Assembly (NCBI RefSeq): GCF_900497595.1
Contig: NZ_UFQO01000002.1
Location: forward strand, 124,001-188,000
Reading direction: 5' to 3'
DNA: 64,000 nucleotides
From: Treponema pectinovorum
Lineage (GTDB): Bacteria; Spirochaetota; Spirochaetia; Treponematales; Treponemataceae
In this document: piece by piece, positions 43,278-49,976 of the stretch
How positions within the stretch are numbered: position 1 is the first letter of the stretch
Layout: every line of letters starts with the position of its first letter
The notes under the pieces: model-generated
Database searches by the model: none
What the model was told of the DNA's origin: nothing
Seen by the model: the letters and a program-made list of their open reading frames with translations, nothing else
Made by a program: the position numbers and the translations under genes

Positions 43278-44597
43278 TTACTTGCGATTAGAACGAACTA
43301 TATCAATCCAGTCGCCCAAGTCTACAGAAACCATAGCGCAGTATTTTGGATCTTCAAGTACGAGTTCGCCACCATTTTCAGCAGTCCACCAATCATATCC
43401 TCTGTCATTTTTTGCAGTGAATTCTGTTCCGCCAGCTTTGCTATGATTGAATTTTGCTTCGTTTTGAACAGCAAGAACAGGATTAGCAGAATATCCACCC
43501 ATGTCTTTTCCCCATGCAGCAAAACCGTCCAATTTTGTAACCATGAAAGAGATAAATGCACATGCAGTCCAAGGATAAGGAGAAGAATCCAGTACTTCCA
43601 AGTAGTGACAATATCCGTATCCGCCAATTCCTGCATAACCATTTTCATAAGCAGCAACAGAAATATTTTTTACAGATGCATCAGCAGTTTCTGCAACTGA
43701 GCGAAGTTTTGAATAAACGATTAAAGCAAATTCATCTGCAGCAGATTTTTTTACAACACTATTGCAGATTGGACCATCATCTGTTTCTTCGTTATAGTTT
43801 TCAACCCAAAGTTTTACAAAAGCAAGTCCGTATTTTGCATTTTTGCTTTCAAGGCCAAAATTCTTTGCAAGTTTTTCGCATTCGTTAATAGTTTCAGTAT
43901 AGAGACTCTTTTTGTCAGCAGGAAGTTTATCAAAAGCGTTTTTGAGCCAAGTTGAATACTTATCTGCGGTAAGCATATAAAGGAAGTTTTTTCCTACAAG
44001 TTCAGAGTTTACACCCATAAAAAGACCGTGTTTTCCAGGTGCAACAAAATCCCAGCAGTTTGAAAATTTAGCACCGTTAACATTGTTGTACATAAAAACT
44101 TTATTCAAAGTCTGCAAAGGAAGAAGTTCTGGATAGTCTTTTTTTGCCAATTTATTTGCTTCTGCCCATTCTTTTGGAATAAATGTACGAAGAACGCCAG
44201 TATCCATCATTTTGCTCTGAATCTGATTACCGTCCTGAATGAGTGTCATAAAATATTCAGGTTTTGCACTTTTATAGTCAACATTAAGAGTTGTAAATAT
44301 TGAGTTATTTTTTGGCTGAGACCATTCAATTTTTCCGCCATAAGAAGAATCTACAGACTGAAGATACTTTATAAAAGCTGCACCAGCAGTTTTTCCACGG
44401 CTCGAATTACCAATACCCTTAAGAGTTGCAGATTTTGACTCTTCAATTGCCTTTTTACACAATTCGTCAAAGCTCATATTCTCTGCCTGAGCAATTATTT
44501 CCTGTACAGCAGATTTTTTTGCAGTAGATTTATTGCAAGAAACAAACCCCACAGTTACAAGAGCTCCCGCTAGAAGAATTAGCAAAGATTTTTTCAT
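43278..44597 (-). CDS. ABC transporter extracellular solute-binding lipoprotein
   Basis: 439 aa. Signal peptide with lipobox GFVSC (Cys21). Periplasmic-binding-protein character: EEIL-like start FDELCKKAIEESKSATLKGI, then KIEWSQPKNNSIFTTLNVDY, NKVFMYNNVNGAKFSNCWDF (a binding-cleft signature in iron/putrescine-type receptors) and GYGYCHYLEVLDSSPYPWTA. First gene of a three-gene importer operon; there is a ribosome-binding AGGAGG before the ATG. The ligand cannot be inferred with confidence; the fused permease suggests the Fe3+/thiamine/phosphonate/polyamine class rather than a CUT1 sugar. Confidence 0.85.
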   Translation of the reverse strand: MKKSLLILLAGALVTVGFVSCNKSTAKKSAVQEIIAQAENMSFDELCKKAIEESKSATLKGIGNSSRGKTAGAAFIKYLQSVDSSYGGKIEWSQPKNNSIFTTLNVDYKSAKPEYFMTLIQDGNQIQSKMMDTGVLRTFIPKEWAEANKLAKKDYPELLPLQTLNKVFMYNNVNGAKFSNCWDFVAPGKHGLFMGVNSELVGKNFLYMLTADKYSTWLKNAFDKLPADKKSLYTETINECEKLAKNFGLESKNAKYGLAFVKLWVENYNEETDDGPICNSVVKKSAADEFALIVYSKLRSVAETADASVKNISVAAYENGYAGIGGYGYCHYLEVLDSSPYPWTACAFISFMVTKLDGFAAWGKDMGGYSANPVLAVQNEAKFNHSKAGGTEFTAKNDRGYDWWTAENGGELVLEDPKYCAMVSVDLGDWIDIVRSNRK

Positions 44598-44781
44598 AAA
44601 ATTACCTCCTTTTTACAAAAACCAACGTTTTGTTTTTATAATTTTATTATTTAGTAATTTTGAGACAGTTTTTTTTAACTGTCAAATTTAGAATATATTT
44701 AATTCAATCTTTTAAGCTTTCGCGAGCAAAGTCTAATTTTTTTCTATATTAGAATCCAAATAAGGAAGTTTATTTTAATAA

Positions 44782-44916
44782 TTGAAAGTATTTTCCTACA
44801 AAAAATATTTCGATTTAACAAGTCAGGTTGTTCCTGTTGCAGGAAAGTCTTCTGGACTTGGAGTTCAGATAGCAAAGGAACTATAAAATCAAGGAGAAAC
44901 GGTTAATATAGGATAA
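44782..44916 (+). pseudogene. Decayed N-terminal fragment of a short-chain dehydrogenase
   Basis: In one frame from a TTG at 44782 the sequence reads KKYFDLTSQVVPVAGKSSGL then GVQIAKEL, a stop (TAA at 44884-44886), and in the same frame NQGETVNIG. This matches the first 40 or so residues of SDR enzymes of the gluconate 5-dehydrogenase/KduD type (usual form KxxVVTGASSGLGxxxAKxLAxxGAxVxxxG). The glycine-rich loop is partly kept. The fragment has an in-frame nonsense codon and is cut off at 44917-44920, where a mosaic repeat begins. Clearly a remnant, not a gene. Confidence 0.75.
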
Positions 44917-44919
44917 TTT

Positions 44920-45105
44920 GGGCGGCTTTTGTTCCATTGCATTCCGCAAAAACAGGCTTTGCGTGGTTCCGCTAACGCTGCATTGGCTTACGCCAACGGC
45001 TTTGCCGCCACTCCAATCCTTGCCGCTCACGGATGTACACCCACAACCGATATTGACAGTTTTCGTAAGAAAACTGTCGCTTAAAGAAAAACACGGATGT
45101 TTTTA
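44920..45105 (+). repeat. Mosaic intergenic repeat next to the SDR remnant
   Basis: Module G (GGGCGGCTTTTG, CAGGCTTTGCGTGGTTCCGC), B-like ACTCCAATCCTTGCCGC, a degenerate D (CACGGATGTACACC), E (GACAGTTTTC/GAAAACTGTC) and a truncated F (AAAAAC-ACGGAT-GTTTTT, about 45086-45104). The closest relative is the 47765 element. Confidence 0.85.
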
Positions 45106-45143
45106 TTTTACCAAAATACACTAAAAGTAAGACGTGTTATAAA

Positions 45144-45455
45144 TTATTTCTTTTTAAGTCCAGGCAATTCGTCATACATCGCATTAAACAAACCTGTTAA
45201 ATAGTTTTTATCATCTATATTATCTACAAGAAGCATTTGTTTTGCACCGTCGTATGGCTTTTCATACGCGCTGTTCTGCATATAATCCATTGCAGATTTT
45301 ATCGGTTTTACAAGAAATCGGTTATCGTAAATACCGCCAACAATTTTTCCACGATAATAGATAATGTACCCACCCATCATTGCACGGTATGTTATTCCTT
45401 TAAGGTCGGATAACTGCTCTAATATAAATTGTAAGTATTCTTTAGTTGATGCCAT
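45144..45455 (-). CDS. TfoX N-terminal-domain protein
   Basis: 103 aa. Single TfoX_N domain: YLQFILEQLSDLKGITYRAM then MGGYIIYYRGKIVGGIYDNR, and PYDGAKQMLLVDNIDDKNYL. In Proteobacteria the full TfoX/Sxy is a competence regulator, but stand-alone N-terminal domains are widespread and of unknown function. GAGGAG precedes the ATG. Isolated between two repeats. Confidence 0.88.
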   Translation of the reverse strand: MASTKEYLQFILEQLSDLKGITYRAMMGGYIIYYRGKIVGGIYDNRFLVKPIKSAMDYMQNSAYEKPYDGAKQMLLVDNIDDKNYLTGLFNAMYDELPGLKKK

Positions 45456-45473
45456 ATTAAAAACTCCTCGCCT

Positions 45474-45596
45474 GCGTTAGGGATTGTAGGGGTGGCGTAG
45501 CCATTGGCTTAAGCCAATGCAGCGTTAGCGGAACCCCGAAAAGCCCGCCGTCTGAGAGTTTTGCAAGCAAAGCGGCAAAAATCTCAGCGAACGCCC
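45474..45596 (-). repeat. Mosaic intergenic repeat (A and B modules, inverted)
   Basis: Read on the minus strand: GGGCGTTCG, variable hairpin with CTGAGA/TCTCAG ends, ACGGCGGGCTTTTCGGGGTT, CCGCTAACGC, hairpin ATTGGCTTAAGCCAAT, then CACCCCTACAATCCCTAACG. Confidence 0.8.
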
Positions 45597-45625
45597 AGAT
45601 AAGTTTATTTATCCTAATCACCCAT

Positions 45626-46150
45626 TTACTCATCCATTTCTACAAGACGTTTTACAACATTAATTTTTCGCATTGTCAAAACGGCTCCTAGTTTTCGCTC
45701 AAGATAGGTGTTGTTCAAAACTTTTTTTGAGGCTTCGCGCGGAAGATACATATAAAGACAGTGATTTCCCGCTGCAAAAAGTTCAGCACCAAAGTCGATT
45801 TGCAAAATAGCATTGAGTTTTAGCAAATCAATTTTATCATTCGTAAAAACAAGATGAATCCTCGAAGCATCAAGAAATTTTTCGAATGGACATTCGTTTA
45901 TGGCATTTTCCAACTGCCCTTTTTTCTTTATTATAACAGATAGATTAGCCCCTATTTTTTCTAAAATAATGTCGTGTATGAGTTTTTGTACTTGTGCTTC
46001 GTCTTTCTCCGTTGAAAAAATAATATTTCCGCTTTGAATGTAAGTTTTGACCGAGCTTAAGCCCGAATTTTCAAGAATTTCTGCACAGTAAGACATCTTT
46101 TGAATACTATTTCTTCCAGTTGGAGTTACGCCCCTTAACAACGCAATCAA
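45626..46150 (-). CDS. DUF1697 family protein
   Basis: 174 aa. The family start usually reads IALLRGIN-x-G; here IALLRGVTPTGRNSIQKMSY, followed by LSSVKTYIQSGNIIFSTEKD and the C-terminal AVLTMRKINVVKRLVEM (family T-x-R-N-x-x-T/V-V). Function unknown. The only start consistent with the family is TTG at 46150; a stop lies three codons further upstream. AGAGGGG precedes it, overlapping the 3' end of the antiporter gene, so translation is probably coupled to that gene (6-bp gap). Confidence 0.85.
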   Translation of the reverse strand: MIALLRGVTPTGRNSIQKMSYCAEILENSGLSSVKTYIQSGNIIFSTEKDEAQVQKLIHDIILEKIGANLSVIIKKKGQLENAINECPFEKFLDASRIHLVFTNDKIDLLKLNAILQIDFGAELFAAGNHCLYMYLPREASKKVLNNTYLERKLGAVLTMRKINVVKRLVEMDE

Positions 46151-46156
46151 TTTATA

Positions 46157-47614
46157 TCACCCCTCTGAAGCAATCGCTGGCTTTGTCACATTTATACTCT
46201 TTTTTACTTCCTTAATTTTTGATGAATGAGTTAATATATAAAGAATGTCGTTTTCTTTGAGTTTAGTATCTCCTTTTGGAAAAATAATTTGCCCATCGCG
46301 AACAATAGAACTTATTAAAACATCCTTATCAAAATTGAGTTCAGAGATTTTTTTATCGATATTTGCAGATTTTTCATCGACTGTAACTTCAAACATATCA
46401 ATTTCGCTCGACTTTAACGAGTGAAGTTCAACTGTGTGTGGCGAATCAACCTTGCGCTTTTCTGTAAACTTAAACAATTTTGAAAGCGGAGCAAGCGTCA
46501 TTCCCTGAATAAGACAAGACAAAAATACCGCAAAGAAAATTGTATCAAAAATAAAACCATTGCTGTCTATTCCTGCTGCCATTGGATAAGTTGCCAGTAC
46601 AATAGGAACTGCACCTTTTATACCGCCCCACATCAAAAATGTTTTTTCTTTGAGTGAGTATTTAAAAGGGATTGTGGAAATAAGGACTGCAAAAGGGCGA
46701 GCAACGAACATCATAACCGCGACAATTATTAAAGCGTCTTTCCATATATTCACAAAACGATGAGGAAACGCCAAAAGTCCAAGCATTATGAACAGCGCCA
46801 TATTAAAAATCGTAGAAATGCTTTCTAAAAAACTTGTAACATATCTTTTCGCCGGGAACTGCGAATTTCCAAGCCAGTAGCCCATAAAAAACACAGAAAT
46901 TATTCCGTTCGCCCCTAATAAATCAGAAAGTCCATAAGTTAGCAAAATGCATCCTATTAAAAGCACGCTGTAATCTCCGCGAGAATCAGAATTGAGCCTA
47001 TCGAACATAAAATGCGACACTCTGAAGCAGACGTATCCCACAAGAACTCCGCCAGCAAACTGCCACAAAAGTTTTATGATTGCCAAAAAAGGTGAACTAA
47101 AAGATCCAGTCGCAATCTGAATAAATGTTATAGTCAGAATAATTGCCATAGGGTCGTTAGCTGCGGACTCAATATTGAGAGTTGTCGCCAAATTCTTTTT
47201 TATGGGATTCGCCTTTGTAATCATAAAAACAGCGGCGGCGTCGGTCGAAGAAATAATAGAAGAAATTACAAGCGAATAAACAAGGTCAAAATTAAAGATA
47301 AAGTGAATCGCTAATCCTAAAATTCCTGCCGTCAGCGCAACACCAAAAGTCGCGAGCGTTAAAGACGGACCTGCAACGCTGGTGAACGCTTTTTTTGTAA
47401 TTCTAAATCCGCCGTCAAAAATAATAAAAATCAAAAGAATATCAGCAACTCGTTTTGTTAAATCCGCATTGTCAAAATAAAAAAGATTGAGTACATCGCT
47501 TCCCACGACGACACCAATCAGAATAAACCCAATCAGGAGCGGAAGCCCAAATTTTGAACTAAGTTTTGTGGAAATAATCGCAAGAATAATCAAAAAAGAG
47601 ATTAGCAAAGTCAT
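46157..47614 (-). CDS. Potassium/sodium-proton antiporter with C-terminal TrkA_C domain (NhaP2/CvrA type)
   Basis: 485 aa. About 12 CPA1-type membrane helices: LLIGFILIGVVVGSDVLNLF, then IIFDGGFRITKKAFTSVAGP and SSIISSTDAAAVFMITKANP near residue 122, and NIESAANDPMAIILTITFIQ near 147 (the S/N-D acidic exchange site). The cytoplasmic C-terminus from about 405 is a TrkA_C domain (ISELNFDKDVLISSIVRDGQ, ENDILYILTHSSKI). It probably exports K+ or Na+ for H+. GAGGG precedes the ATG. The DUF1697 gene follows after 6 bp. Confidence 0.92.
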   Translation of the reverse strand: MTLLISFLIILAIISTKLSSKFGLPLLIGFILIGVVVGSDVLNLFYFDNADLTKRVADILLIFIIFDGGFRITKKAFTSVAGPSLTLATFGVALTAGILGLAIHFIFNFDLVYSLVISSIISSTDAAAVFMITKANPIKKNLATTLNIESAANDPMAIILTITFIQIATGSFSSPFLAIIKLLWQFAGGVLVGYVCFRVSHFMFDRLNSDSRGDYSVLLIGCILLTYGLSDLLGANGIISVFFMGYWLGNSQFPAKRYVTSFLESISTIFNMALFIMLGLLAFPHRFVNIWKDALIIVAVMMFVARPFAVLISTIPFKYSLKEKTFLMWGGIKGAVPIVLATYPMAAGIDSNGFIFDTIFFAVFLSCLIQGMTLAPLSKLFKFTEKRKVDSPHTVELHSLKSSEIDMFEVTVDEKSANIDKKISELNFDKDVLISSIVRDGQIIFPKGDTKLKENDILYILTHSSKIKEVKKSINVTKPAIASEG

Positions 47615-47764
47615 TTTATCCCTCGCAAAAAATTATAAAGTTCGCCTGGCAAACTAAAACACAAAGCGATATATAAACACAATTTTTAGCATATAGATAA
47701 AATAAATTCTATTGATAGACAGCAGATATAAAGGCTATAAAAGCAAAGTAAAATGAGTTTTTTT
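47615..47764. other. AT-rich promoter region of the antiporter gene
   Basis: About 150 bp between the antiporter start and the next repeat; strongly AT-rich. No gene or clear hairpin seen. Confidence 0.4.
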
Positions 47765-48114
47765 GGGGCGACTTTTGCTCCATTACATTGCGCAAAAACA
47801 GGCTTTGCGTGGTTCCGCTATCGCTGCATCGTCCTCGTCGCTACGCTCCTGCGGTCGACGGCTGTGTACACGGATGTACACCTACAAACAATGTTGACAG
47901 TTTTATAAAAACTGTCGCTTAAAGAAAAACACGGATGTTTTTCTTTAGGCACAATCCTTGCAGCGTTAGGGATTGTAGGGGTGAGCGCAGCGAAAACACA
48001 CCGCAGGTGTGGTCGTAGGCAAAAGCCGTAGCCCCGTAAAGCCCGCCGTCACGAGTTTTGATAGCGGAGCAAGAAAAACTCGTGAAGCAAAACAAAGTTT
48101 TGCGCCGAACGCCC
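47765..48114. repeat. Compound mosaic repeat: G-D-E-F followed by inverted B-A
   Basis: Plus-strand G module (CAGGCTTTGCGTGGTTCCGC), D (GTGTAC-ACGGAT-GTACAC, perfect 6-bp stem, 47864-47881), E (GACAGTTTTATAAAAACTGT) and F (GCTTAAAGAAAAAC-loop ACGGAT, 47917-47950, one G-U). Then from about 47967 an inverted B and A with variable hairpins (ACGAGTTTT/AAAACTCGT and GCAAAAC/GTTTTGC), ending GAACGCCC. Confidence 0.85.
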
Positions 48115-48123
48115 AAATTATAT

Positions 48124-48537
48124 CTACAAAGCCATCACAAAAGTTCCAATTCCGATTAAAACGCAGCCGATAAAAGATTTTGCGGTAAATTGCTCCTGCA
48201 AAAATATGAGCGCTAAAACCCAGGTAATTACAATGCTTAATTTATCGACAGGAGCAACTTTTGAAACTTCACCCATTTGCAAAGCTTTGTAATAACATAG
48301 CCACGACGCTCCTGTCGCAAGTCCGGACAATATCAAAAAGAGCCAGCTTTTTTTCCCGATTTCTGCCAAACCGCTTTGAGCATGAGTTAAAAACACCATT
48401 CCCCAAGCCATCAAAACAACTACAACCGTGCGAATGGCCGTCGCAAGATTTGAATTGACGGAATCTATTCCCACCTTTGCCAAAATCGATGTAAGTGCCG
48501 CAAACACAGCGGATAAAATTGCAAATAACAGCCACAT
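48124..48537 (-). CDS. Single-domain EamA/DMT-family membrane protein
   Basis: 137 aa, five predicted membrane helices, one EamA unit rather than the usual two. MWLLFAILSAVFAALTSILA at the N-terminus, GLATGASWLCYYKALQMGEV then SKVAPVDKLSIVITWVLALI, and FIGCVLIGIGTFVMAL at the end. Half-size members are expected to act as dimers, like small multidrug transporters. Substrate unknown. GAGAGG precedes the ATG. The next gene upstream (48557-48994) is 19 bp away, so they may form one operon. Confidence 0.88.
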   Translation of the reverse strand: MWLLFAILSAVFAALTSILAKVGIDSVNSNLATAIRTVVVVLMAWGMVFLTHAQSGLAEIGKKSWLFLILSGLATGASWLCYYKALQMGEVSKVAPVDKLSIVITWVLALIFLQEQFTAKSFIGCVLIGIGTFVMAL

Positions 48538-48556
48538 GGTAATAGCCTCTCAAAAA

Positions 48557-48994
48557 TCACCGTTCCGTCATATATCTTTCGATTTCTTCCGCGCTCAATT
48601 TGCGGACTTGCGTTTTTGGATATTCTTTATAACATCCAACCTTAAAAACGCTTTCCATTCCATCGCATTTTTTGTCGCGATTTTTTTTGAGAAATGAAAG
48701 CAACTCTTCGTCATCCTTAAAAATTTTGTACGAAAGTCGGCCTTTGTCCGTTTCGATTTCATAAATTCCGCAGGATTTTTTTGTAGTGTAGTCTGCCGTC
48801 CTAAGATAGAGTTTCGCGATTTCCAATGATTTAAAAGGGAAGTTCCAGCGTTGAAGTCCTCGCTTTTCGTCGTGTTCAATGCAGATGCAGCGCCCACAAG
48901 TTCCGCAAATGTATTGAGTATGATTTTGCAAACACTCCAGCGGATTTAGCAACGGAGTTATACGATTTTTTTGTGAATAACATTCTTCACACAT
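48557..48994 (-). CDS. Cysteine-rich protein of unknown function
   Basis: 145 aa from the ATG at 48994, chosen over 49030 because AAGGA precedes it. Not recognised as a named family. Cysteines at about positions 2, 5, 21, 30, 33, 36 and 38 (MCEECYSQ; YICGTCGRCICIEHDE) suggest a zinc-ribbon-like N-terminus. The rest, GLQRWNFPFKSLEIAKLYLR then YEIETDKGRLSYKIF, looks like a small alpha/beta domain. It lies 19 bp upstream of the EamA gene. Function not known. Confidence 0.6.
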   Translation of the reverse strand: MCEECYSQKNRITPLLNPLECLQNHTQYICGTCGRCICIEHDEKRGLQRWNFPFKSLEIAKLYLRTADYTTKKSCGIYEIETDKGRLSYKIFKDDEELLSFLKKNRDKKCDGMESVFKVGCYKEYPKTQVRKLSAEEIERYMTER

Positions 48995-49058
48995 CAGATA
49001 ATCCTTCTCAAATTTTTTGTTGATAATCACAACGCACGATTCTGCAATTTTGATTATG

Positions 49059-49388
49059 TTATTTATTCTTTGTTTTTACAAAAAAGAATTTCAAAACCAG
49101 CAATATCAATAAAATCCAGATTATCAAAACAGGAATTGCAAAGTACCATTTTTTATGTTTACCTTCCTGCCAAAATTTTTGTGATTGTTTTCTGCTGCAT
49201 TCCAAAACTTCGCTCGGAATAAACTTTACGGTCAATGCAATAAGTATTGGCAAAATTATTATATCATCAAAATATCCAACAACTGGAATAAAATCTGGTA
49301 TTAAATCTATTGGAGAAAATGCGTATGCAAGTGTAAGCGCTGCAAGTAACTTTGCAAAAATGGGAGTTTTCTTGTCTTTTAGAGCCAA
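49059..49388 (-). CDS. DUF1232 (YkvA-like) membrane protein, 5' end replaced by a repeat
   Basis: 109 codons from a TTG at 49388. The DUF1232 core is intact: KTPIFAKLLAALTLAYAFSP followed by IDLIPDFIPVVGYFDDIIIL, and a C-terminal membrane helix (WYFAIPVLIIWILLILLVLK). The reading frame continues upstream as LPAIF-LALKDKKTP, which still fits the family, then runs into the mosaic repeat at about 49403-49421, where a stop (TAG) appears. Family members usually have another 20-30 residues before this point, and no ATG or ribosome-binding site remains. The gene appears to have lost its native 5' end and promoter to the repeat; it may be dead or expressed from TTG. Confidence 0.7.
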   Translation of the reverse strand: MALKDKKTPIFAKLLAALTLAYAFSPIDLIPDFIPVVGYFDDIIILPILIALTVKFIPSEVLECSRKQSQKFWQEGKHKKWYFAIPVLIIWILLILLVLKFFFVKTKNK

Positions 49389-49402
49389 AAATATAGCAGG
49401 CA

Positions 49403-49685
49403 GTCGTACAGGAGGTACGACCTACAAACGATATTGACAGTTTTCGTAAGAAAACTGTCTGTTTCAAGAAAACACGGAAGTTTTCTTGAAACGCCAACCC
49501 CTGCCGCGTTAGGGTCTACTTGTAGCCCCGAATCCCGCCTGCGAGCTTACAGCGTAAGGGATTGTAGGGGTGAGCGCAGCGAAAACACGCCACAGGCGTG
49601 GTCGTAGGCGAATGCCGTAGCCCCGTAAAGCCCGCCGCCTGACAGTTTTGCAAGCAAAGCGGTCAAAACTCTCAGGCGAACGCCC
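49403..49685. repeat. Mosaic repeat D-E-F followed by inverted C-B-A
   Basis: Plus strand: D (GTCGTAC-AGGAG-GTACGAC, perfect 7-bp stem, 49403-49421), E (GACAGTTTTC/GAAAACTGTC, 49437-49459), F (GTTTCAAGAAAAC-ACGGAA-GTTTTCTTGAAAC, perfect 13-bp stem, 49461-49492). Then C, B and A in inverted orientation up to GCGAACGCCC. Relative to the 13091 element the ABC block is flipped against the DEF block. Confidence 0.85.
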
Positions 49686-49775
49686 AGATTATTCAAGTTT
49701 GGATTGTAATTCGGCTGGCTAAAATTCTAAAGAATAGATAATCAATCACAAAATATCAAATAGGAAATTCAAAAC

Positions 49776-49805
49776 TTGCGGGAAGAGGCATTTTTCTTAT
49801 ATAAT
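49776..49805 (+). promoter_or_regulatory. Promoter of tRNA-Ala
   Basis: TTGCGG (49776-49781), 18-bp spacer, TATAAT (49800-49805), 10 nt before the mature tRNA 5' end. Confidence 0.6.
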
Positions 49806-49815
49806 TAAGCATCTT

Positions 49816-49888
49816 GGGGATATAGCTCAGTTGGTAGAGCGTGTGGTTCGCAATCATAAGGTCACCGGTTCGACTCCGGCTATCTCCA
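49816..49888 (+). tRNA. tRNA-Ala (anticodon CGC)
   Basis: Full cloverleaf: acceptor GGGGATA/TATCTCC with the G3-U70 pair that identifies alanine tRNA, D arm GCTC...GAGC, anticodon loop TTCGCAA (CGC), T loop TTCGACT, discriminator A. 73 nt, no encoded CCA. Confidence 0.95.
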
Positions 49889-49976
49889 CTTTTGTCTAAA
49901 AACTCGACTTTCCTTTCTGTGTACAAAGCCTCTTTTTAATGATAAATTATTTTATCTTTATTTTTAGAGGTACAAA

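Noticed and set aside
43266-43700. 144-codon plus-strand frame opposite the solute-binding protein
   Set aside because: Antisense shadow; no ribosome-binding site or recognisable motif.
44918-45124. 68-codon frame in the intergenic region after the ABC operon
   Set aside because: Entirely within a mosaic repeat whose other copies do not keep the frame.
13091-49685. Intergenic repeats as a CRISPR array
   Set aside because: Copies are kilobases apart, differ in length and module order, and have no regular repeat-spacer pattern or cas genes.
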